This document shows, piece by piece, positions 56,791-64,000 of a DNA stretch of 64,000 nucleotides; the first letter of the stretch is position 1, and each line of letters starts with the position of its first letter. The position numbers and the translations under genes were made by a program. Origin of the DNA: Carex sylvatica. Its lineage: Eukaryota; Streptophyta; Magnoliopsida; Poales; Cyperaceae. The stretch covers positions 62,001-126,000 of the forward strand of contig CAXKVR010000091.1 in NCBI GenBank assembly GCA_964058845.1, read 5' to 3'. The notes below the pieces were generated by a model, which was given only the letters and a program-made list of their open reading frames with translations, was not told the origin of the DNA and made no database searches.

Positions 56791-56859
56791 TCCTCCCGCG
56801 TTTTCTCTAACCCTAAGCCAGAAAAAGGAAAAAAAGAAAGAAAACGCTAAAAATGAAAA

Positions 56860-57028
56860 AAATCAGCTGTGACCGGCGTTCTCTTCTCCCCGCCTGAAAT
56901 CACTAAAAAAAACTTTCTCCTCTCCATCGTTCTCTTCTCCTTCGGCCACCGAGTTCTCTTCTCCTTCGATCGACCACCTCTTCTCCGCTCCGTTCTCTTC
57001 TCCATCGTTCCGCTCCGTTTTCGATCAG
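56860..57028 (+). other. Candidate promoter-proximal leader exon of the CACTA gene
   Basis: CT-rich sequence with repeated TTCTCTTCTCC and TCCGTTCTCTTCTCC ends GATCAG before GTTTGC (donor 57028/57029). The next acceptor, AATTAG at about 59911, comes just before the ATG at 59918, giving an intron of some 2.9 kb. Confidence 0.45.
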
Positions 57029-59910
57029 GTTTGCTCGATTCTTTTGAGATTAAAGTTTTGTTTTGTTTAATTTGGGTAAAATAGCTTAAATTCAATTTAT
57101 AAATGAATGGTGTCAATATCAATTTAGATCTATGTGTGATTTAAGATAGATACATCAGATGCGCTTTCTGTTAATTGAGATATTGTCATTGCTGTCAATA
57201 TCAATTTAGATCTGCAAGTTGCAAAAATCAAATATATAACTTGTGAATTAGCATGACTAACAGACTTCGAATTTATAACCCACCAGCTAGCCCTAATTAG
57301 TTTCAATAGCAAAGTAATTAGTATATCTTTTTGGAAATCAGTGAAATATCTAGTTATTTAATATCTGTGTGATTCTATGTTTTTTTTTTCTTAATCAGTT
57401 ATATATTTGTATTTTTTTTATGTCAAAGGTTTACTTTTTAAGTGAGAAGGACTGAAAATATTGTAATTATGTTATTCAACATTCTCCATCAATATTCTAA
57501 TTAGTATCTCATACATAGTTGATTGCATGTAAATATTATTATCTCATACATAGTTGGCTTACTTTCACTAATTAATCTGTGATACAGATTCTTCTAGACT
57601 CGATCTTTGGATACAGATTCTTCTAGACTCGATCTTTGGATACAGATTCTTCTAGACTCGATCTTTGGTACAGTTTCATGTGAGAGCATCAATTTCATGT
57701 GTAGAGGTATAGTTTCAAAATACCTCTCTCTCGCTTTTTTAGGTTTAAAGTCGTATAGAGGTATAGTTTCATGTGAGAGGATCAATTTCATGGTTTAAGA
57801 GATTTTGATCATGGAATGGATTCCTTCACCTCGGTTTAGGTACTGACATGGTACCAACACTAGATACAAAGTGTTTGGGATCAATTCAGGTCTTTGAAGG
57901 AATTTATTTGATCATCTGGAAGGTTCTTGAGCATGGCGGGGGCATAGTTTTATTCTGAATTAGTTCTTAGCATAATATCAATTAGAGTTCATGTATTATT
58001 TTTCTGATTTTGATTCAATTTCTTATTAATTTTGTAAATAAGAGTGTAATTTTCTTTCATAAGATCACAAGTATAGGTATCAGGCACCAGTGTACCAAAT
58101 TTCAGGGTTTCTTAATACATATTTCTATCCTTAATGATCAATGCAAGTCTAGGGGTATCACTGGTAATTGTGCCAAGTTAATTTCAGAATTTCTAATTTT
58201 TAAAAGATGAACTTTAACAGATCATAATTCTGTGTAGGAAAGTCCAAATGCAGTGAAATTTGTGTCTATTTTATGTGTTTGGAAGTCCTCTATCTAACTG
58301 TGAAGTCCATTTTTTAATTCAGCCCTTACATTTGTCAGAATTATCAGTTTTATCAGAACAGTACATTTCACCATTTTTGGTACATTGCATTGTACCAGTT
58401 GGGCTATACATGTGTTTAGCTGTTGAGTTTAAGCTTGGTATGGTACCAGTGATTGGTACAAGGTATCTAAATCGTGTCATAAGTTCTGGTTTGGATAAAT
58501 AACAGGTTTCAAGGGCATATAGCCACTGTTTTGGTACCAGACAAAGGAAAGAATCAAAATCAAAGCTCCAAGTTTACCAAACCATCATTTTATTATGAAT
58601 AAAGGCTACCAGAACCTGCACTTTTGCAGATAGATCCCTGCCTTTTATAAAAATCACTTTTGAGTGTTATTTTCATCAAGATTTGGATTCAATCATCAAG
58701 ATATCATAGTGTAAAGAGTGTGAATGGCTTAACACAACATACATTGATAGAAATAAAGGGTCCTATATAGATCTCATCTACTTTTATAATAGTCATGACA
58801 ATTTTCTCAAGGGTTAAACAAATTATGAAAATTTGAAAGCCTTAGATAATAATTCTTTTATGTACTAAAACTATTTTTCTTGCAATTTTCTTCTCTTTTG
58901 CTGATGATGTAATTTTCATAATTTGTCAAAGAAGTAGGTTAATCTTGGGAAGAAAGAAGGAGAGGAGAAAGCTCGATTGAAGGGAGTAACTGCTTGTTAT
59001 CAGGCAAGTTTTCTGTCTTTCTTAATTATATTATTAATATAGTATTATGTTATAATCCAATTAAACCGGAACATATAGTATGCCTTTTAGGTTTGTACCC
59101 GTTCAAAATTAATCCAATAGGGATTAATTTTGAATAGTCCCCATTTTGGGACTACTCTTTGAATGCTTTGTCTCATCTAGGATGTGAAGAAATGTATGCG
59201 GATCTAGTATTTAAGAAAAATTTAGTATCATTTTCACTTGTTGTTCCTACGAGTACGTATTGAATTACATGTCCAAATGGATGTGTTTCTAACGCGTACT
59301 TGGGGAACTAAGGGAAAATGCTGCCGAATTTTTCTTAAATACTAAATCCACATACATTTTTTCACTACTGAGACATAGCATTCAAAGAGTGGGATAGGAT
59401 TGTGCACCGGCCCTGTGTAAACCCCAAAAGACTAATGAGTTTGAACCTATTAATATTTAATGTAATTATTTCATTAAGTGTCAAATAAATAAGCAAGACA
59501 TAACTTTAAGCTTAGTTTTGACCTCGTGCACATTTTATTTTTTTTAGAACTGATAAAGGCAAGGGAAGGGAAGCGTCATCTCTTTCTCGCACGCTCTCTG
59601 GTATGTACGTTTAAATTCATAGCTTAGGTAGATGCCGCTTGTATGGCTGTATACAAGTCCTGTTGCATGGATGATGCAACACTTGATTTAATTTTGTGTT
59701 TCTTCCATGACTTGCTTTAGAGGGTCCGTTATCAATTGATGATATCTGGAGGGTCTAAAGTATAGACCTGGATTTTTGCTTTCTTTAAATTGAATCAACT
59801 AAGGTGTAGTTAGGATTTGAGACTTGTCAATATAAATTAGAATGTCATGTATTAATCATTGCATTTATGTCATGTGTATACAATAGCTTATAAATGTATA
59901 TGTCATAATT
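57029..59910 (+). other. Long leader intron of the CACTA gene
   Basis: No coding. It contains a 29-bp tandem repeat (57581-57669), many GGTACCAG/GGTACAAG words (57840-58560), and a block at 59095-59175 shared with the CACTA remnant near 27900. An inner inverted pair (ATTCAAAGAGT at 59390 against ACTCTTTGAATG at 59154) also occurs. Confidence 0.5.
57581..57669. repeat. 29-bp tandem repeat, three units
   Basis: The unit starts GATACAGATTCTTCTAGACT and ends CGATCTTTG; the three copies are practically identical. The perfect copies point to recent expansion. Confidence 0.9.
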
Positions 59911-59917
59911 AGGAGGA

Positions 59918-60543
59918 ATGGAGGGTGATCGTAGTTGGATGTACGGTCCTCATTACATGGACAAGAAGGTCAATTCGGTATTTGTGAATGGTGTGGAGAA
60001 ATTTTTTAATTATGTGTTTGATATTCAAAATAATGTTTTTTTTTTTTTTTGAAATCCAGGTAGCGACTACCAGGTGTACAATAGGAGATGTGTTTACAAC
60101 TTCAAAATAATGTTGATAAGCAAAATTGCATCAAGTGTCCTTGTGCCAATTGTGGGTGTACTAGATGGTGGGATAGGTATACAATCAGAAAACATCTGTT
60201 GAAATCGGGGTTTAGACTTTATTATGAGACTTGGACAATGCATGGTGAGCGTGCGAACGTCATATTAGGAGAACATAGCCAAACTGTCGTTGAAGAGACG
60301 GCCATTGAAGAGAGTGTTGAGGTGGAGTGTCAAAATGATATGATTGAAATGGTTGTTGATGCTGCTGGTCCTTCTTTTGATTGGGAACAACCGAATTCAA
60401 AAGCTCAGGAGTTCTATAACATGATGAATGCTACCGAGGAACCGCTATGGGATGGTTATGACAAGGAACATACAGTACTTGCTTGTGTTACTGAACGCAA
60501 TCGTATTCTTCGGGGCCGCCTTCTCTCAGGCAAGAAGACATAA
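59918..60543 (+). pseudogene. CACTA transposase N-terminal exon with a retroposon insertion
   Basis: ATG at 59918 gives MEGDRSWMYGPHYMDKK, the start of the transposase-associated domain, and after the insertion at 60036-60100 it continues CIKCPCANCGC, then IRKHLLKSGF and the acidic/SKAQEFYNMM-like region. The 65-bp insert plus its 12-bp duplication shifts the frame. The spliced-out reading would be open from 59918 to 60541. After about 60490 the family sequence ends, where the catalytic core would normally follow, so an internal deletion has joined the N-terminal exon to the 3' part. Confidence 0.8.
60036..60100 (-). mobile_element. 65-bp 5'-truncated retroposon tail inside the transposase exon
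   Basis: It is flanked by TTCAAAATAATG at 60024-60035 and 60101-60112 (12-bp duplication). On the minus strand it ends ACACCTGGTAGTCGCTACC, then GGATTTC and a run of A. This is the same 3' end as the retroposon at 56404, so a severely truncated copy of that family. Confidence 0.8.
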
Positions 60544-60555
60544 ATGCAATTTCAG

Positions 60556-60891
60556 GTCAGGTGTTAGGCATTCTTCAACCACAGCTCAACCAATTCATGG
60601 AATTCATGGAGGAGATGAGGCGTACCATGGCGGGTTTTGCGTCCCATCAGGTACGAAATTTAATTTTTGGGTATGTTTGAATCCAATAAGGGCATCCACA
60701 ACCAATAAAGACACTAAGTATGACAAATCGACTAACGAAGCAGTAAACTCCTAAAAAATCTAAATCCTAAATCCTAAACATTAAACTCTAAACATTGAAC
60801 CATAAAAATTTTAGTTATATTCTCACAGGGAGGTTCTACCTTGCACCCCGATACTCATGATGACAGCGGGGATGATATCGGACATGACTAG
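60556..60891 (+). pseudogene. Candidate 3' exons of the CACTA gene
   Basis: The first exon candidate (60556-60650) lies between TTTCAG and GTACGA and reads QVLGILQPQLNQF followed by an EEMRR helix. The last (60829-60891) follows TCTCACAG and encodes an acidic tail HDDSGDDIGHD with TAG at 60889. Such a coiled segment and acidic tail fit the C terminus of plant En/Spm-type accessory proteins. The exon structure is inferred. Confidence 0.45.
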
Positions 60892-61714
60892 TTTAGATAT
60901 TTTGTTTTTATGTCGTACTTGAGATATTTCATATTTGATGTTTATCTAGTACTTTAGATATTTTATGTTGTACTTTAGATATTTCATATTTGATGTTATG
61001 TAGTACTTTAGATATTTCATGTTTATGTTATTTTGTGAATTGTTTGGTACGTATCAATTAAATTGCTTGTGAATTATTTGATGTTAAATTCTTGGTACGT
61101 AACAATTATATTGCTTGTTTGATATTTGATGTTAAATGCTTGGTACGTATCAATTAAATTGCTTGTGAATATTATGTTTCGTACTAATTGACGCTGGAGA
61201 AAAATATATGAAGAGAATGAGTGTGTTTAGATCTAAGTTTCACTTTTTATTTTTTGTTATTTAAATCTTTCTTTATAAAATACAAATATATCTCCAAACT
61301 ATTTGGTATAATGGTAGGGTAACTTTTTAAGCTTTTCATATAAGGATACAAATTATTAATAATTTTCATAAGTATTCTCAAATTAAACTGATGAAAAAGA
61401 ATTGCGATAGAAAAATATTTATATATTTTTTCATATAATTTAAGTGTCATTTGATATTTTATAAAAATCGTCAAAATAGAGCGTTGATATGCATGTAATA
61501 AAACTCATGACTTCATTGAAATTATTCTAGTGGACTACTACTTGAGCTACTAAATCGTTGGCATGTAATAAAATATTATTGGATTAGATTCATAGGTTTT
61601 CATTAACCTGCCTTGTAATTGAAAACTTGCAAGTCTATAAGAAAATCTGTAATTGAAAAAATTGCTTGTGAATATTATATTTGTCTGATACATTTTGTAA
61701 AAAAAAAAAAAAAA
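60892..61714. other. 3' region of the CACTA element with short repeats
   Basis: TAGTACTTTAGATATTTCAT occurs about four times (60900-61020), and GGTACGTATCAATTAAATTGC three times (61047-61170). No gene is seen. Confidence 0.55.
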
Positions 61715-61996
61715 CCTTCTGCGACCGCCCAATCGGTCTCTGATAGATCCTTAGCCACGTCAGCATGTAGCACCCGGGACGGATATAATCGATCCTTGAA
61801 GGGTCATCTGCGACCGGCGCCGAACCCTTCAGAGACCGGTGACGTCAGCAGAGCAGTCATTAGTGACAGAGCAACTGCGACCAGGTCTTCTGCGACCGAT
61901 TTTAGTCATCTGGGACCGGCGCTACCTTCTGCGACCGGCGCTTCACCCATCTGCGATCCATTTGGCCGGTCGCAGAAGGGTAATTCTGCTGTAGTG
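61715..61996. repeat. Right subterminal and terminal repeats of the 5.4-kb CACTA element
   Basis: Variants of CCTTCTGCGACCGGCGC, CATCTGGGACCGGCGC and GGTCGCAGAAGG fill the region up to the terminal TGCTGTAGTG. Confidence 0.8.
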
Positions 61997-62144
61997 CTCA
62001 AAAATCTTGTTGTTTATTTCTTTTCATATTCTTCAAATAGATGAGAAGAAGAGAGCACCCCACTTCTTTCTAAAAATTTGCCGTGTGCAGTTCCTTCTAG
62101 ATTTTGTCACCGTATCTTGAATAGACCCTTCATGATTTCATTTT

Positions 62145-64000
62145 ACAACTCATTTGTCTTTAATTCATTAGTCAAACTCAATGGAAGATCTCGAGGTCTC
62201 CTCTATTTGTTTAATTTTGTTGATTTAGTAGTTCAGATCGCCTATCTGTCCCCAACTCCTCATGTGTACTAAACGACATTAGGAAATCATTAACTTAGTT
62301 GTTGGATGGGGTTAAAATATAGTAAAAAATATAGGATTAATCTTTTGTATTTTAATATTCAACTGGTTGGAGCATATACATATATGTATACATTTCGTAG
62401 AATGCTAGAGTTGAGCCGATATTCTTTACTTTTAGTTAGGGATGTTAATTAACTTTTTATTTTTATTTTAACAACCATTGTAATTATTATAAAACTGAAA
62501 GCCAACTAAGATTCATTATTATAAAAATGGAACTAATTAATTGAATGAAGGGAACAAATTAAAAATTAAATTAAAGATAGAAAATGAATGAAATATTTTC
62601 TAACATTAATAAGTGCGTGACTTTTGGCAGAGCCATCCCTCCATACAATAATTCAGAATAAAAAGAAATAAAATCGTTTTACCTTAGACACATCCCAACT
62701 CTACGTCGAGAGAAAAGACATTAACATAATAAGATATGCCCAATGAACATGAGTGTTGAGGAACAAACAAATTATACAATAGTTCAGTTCCCCCTGTATA
62801 TCTTTCTCTCTATCTAATGCGTGGTTCACATGAAATGATACCTTAACTTGTAGCATTTTCGTTGACAGAAGAGGTAGTGATATTACTAGGTATCCGTGGC
62901 TAACAAAGAGCGTTGACAATAAAAATAAAAAATCTCTCTCTCCAACGCATGCTTGACATGTAATGATCACTTACCCGTTGATAGAAGAGTGCTGGGTTTA
63001 TTATATTATATAGCTTGGAGATTCTAAATTTCTCACCATAAAAACGATTTCTTTACATCTTTATATTTTACAAAATATAAATATTTAAATAATAAATAGC
63101 TAATTTAATTAACACTATGTTTATACCATATGTGATTAAAATCAAACTATAATTTTGTAAGTTGTAGAGTCGAATTAATGACAAAAAATATAACAATAAT
63201 TAAAAAGAAATAAGTCGTATGAAGAATGAGATTCTGTTGATAAACCAATGACAACCAATTCAATTATTGTGAAAACAAAACGTTCTCCATAATTTAGTTA
63301 GGTTGTGAGATGGTAACTTGCCACCTTACTCTAAAAAATCAAGTTTAGTTAGGTTATGCAATTAATTCATTTTAAAACAATCGACTTTTTAACTATTGAC
63401 TTTTTAACGTCCAGCTCCCACAAATGATGATGCCCCTATTAGAAAAATATTAAAACTAATCCAGACATGTACGAAGCATGATGCTTTTAGATGGCATGTC
63501 CCTTTCCCATGTCTTATTGAATTTTTCCTGTTTTTTTTTTTTCTAAAAAAGTCTTCACAGTGGCTTCCAAGTTGTATGTATTATATAAAACAATCCAGTA
63601 CATGCATCCTCACCCACAAGGTAGGCACCCACTTACAATCCACGTCTTATTGACTTATCAAGTTTAAGCTTTTAGTAAATATAAACCAAAATAGTATCGG
63701 AAGAGCAGAACTTAATTTTTATGAACCATTAGTTTATTTGAAGATCAACTAGAAAATTGAAAATAAAAATAAAGAGATGGGTGTCAAGACATGTTTTATT
63801 CAATTTCTATAATTTAGATAATTACGCAAATTATGATTAAACTTCAAATAATAATGCTCAAAAGAAAATCCATAACTTGTGTGAGTGAAAAAATAAGTTT
63901 ATATTAAGCCTTCTAAACAAGAAGGCCGGCTTGAAGAATTTAACATGTTGTAAATAATAAAATTAAATGTTTAATTATAAGGGACCAGTCTTGAAACATT
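62145..64000. other. AT-rich right edge without a gene
   Basis: Two degenerate copies of a roughly 130-bp unit lie at about 62800-62990 (TCTCTCTATCTAATGCGTGGTT versus TCTCTCTCCAACGCATGCTTG, then ACATG(A/T)AATGAT and GTTGA(C/T)AGAAGAG). A T-run at 63529-63541 followed by a weakly similar retroposon 3' end (CTTCACAGTGGCTTCCAAG) may be a third, older retroposon tail. Nothing else stands out. Confidence 0.45.

Larger units (their letters stand above)
56593..61996 (+). mobile_element. CACTA (En/Spm) element with internally deleted transposase gene, 5.4 kb
   Basis: The left end CACTACAGCAAAATCACC and the right end (inward CACTACAGCAGAATTACC) are matching CACTA termini. Target duplication CTC is at 56590-56592 and 61997-61999. 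Subterminal repeats contain the words TTCTGCGACCGG, CTGGGACCGG and GGTCGCAGAAGG. The gene inside has a leader exon, a first coding exon and last exons, but the catalytic core is missing, so the element depends on a relative elsewhere. Confidence 0.9.
56404..62127 (-). mobile_element. Short non-LTR retroposon split by a CACTA element
   Basis: An exact 17-bp word CTTCATGATTTCATTTT lies at 56387-56403 and 62128-62144. Inside the left copy a T-run (poly(A) tail on the minus strand) is followed by a hairpin-forming end, ACACCTGATAGCCACTATCAG on the minus strand. Taking out the CACTA element (56593-61996) and its 3-bp duplication leaves about 317 bp. Long variable target duplications and a poly(A) tail are hallmarks of LINE/SINE insertion by target-primed reverse transcription. 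It could be a SINE or a 5'-truncated LINE; I saw no convincing A and B boxes. Confidence 0.6.

Noticed and set aside
56847..57122. Arg/Lys-rich 91-codon minus-strand frame
   Set aside because: It is the antisense of the CT-rich CACTA leader; composition explains it.
61619..62044. 141-codon plus-strand frame
   Set aside because: It runs through the CACTA subterminal repeats across the element end, so it is not a gene.

Overview
The window looks like nuclear DNA of a flowering plant, most likely a eudicot. It is AT-rich intergenic sequence packed with nested transposons. The low-copy content is one local family of F-box/DUF295 genes with GT-AG introns in the 5' leader. Nothing in the sequence lets me name the species. 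I see no tRNA, rRNA or CRISPR.

Layout. (1) 1-24 kb holds the F-box/DUF295 family. There is a leader exon of one copy at the left edge (about 715-920, minus strand). A chimeric dead copy follows (5719-7523), then a promoterless dead copy (8854-9923), a third dead copy (15918-16987) and one intact gene (21945-22982, minus strand). A short relic of a further copy lies at 54649-54747. Between them are a solo LTR (2346-4355), two hAT-type MITEs (1107-1514 and 12989-13586), a Harbinger/Tourist-like element (12770-13846), a minisatellite, and the 3' end of a phospholipase D gene (about 20735-21122). (2) About 24.7-29.9 kb is a decayed CACTA element with a minus-strand TNP2 transposase pseudogene. 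(3) 30891-54435 is one large CACTA element of 23.5 kb with TTA target duplications and no transposase. It has been inflated by later insertions: two solo LTRs (34212-36842 plus strand, 38186-40774 minus strand), foldback repeats, and a complete Tekay-type Ty3/gypsy chromovirus (41744-52036) with equal-length, apparently identical LTRs and an unbroken 1587-residue Gag-Pol frame. (4) 56593-61996 is another CACTA element (CTC target duplication) with an internally deleted transposase gene. It sits inside a short non-LTR retroposon whose flanks at 56387 and 62128 carry a 17-bp target duplication. (5) 62-64 kb is AT-rich sequence with no gene that I can see.

How it fits together. Only two protein genes look intact: the F-box gene at 21945-22982, a probable substrate-recognition subunit of an SCF ubiquitin ligase, and the Tekay polyprotein. 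The rest records tandem duplication, decay and nesting of transposons. Exact target-site duplications were found for eight insertions, and a ninth has one mismatch, so the order of many events can be read. The most interesting signals are non-coding: a 12-bp hairpin with a GCAA tetraloop near the end of every Tekay-family LTR; a GTGCGG-rich palindromic array shared, in opposite orientation, by two different LTR families; a possible leader intron and a long open frame inside the LTR; a 3'-terminal stem with a compensatory base change in a non-LTR retroposon; and a transcription-unit-like segment of the large CACTA element that the Tekay element split in its presumed leader. I found no defence or biosynthetic system.
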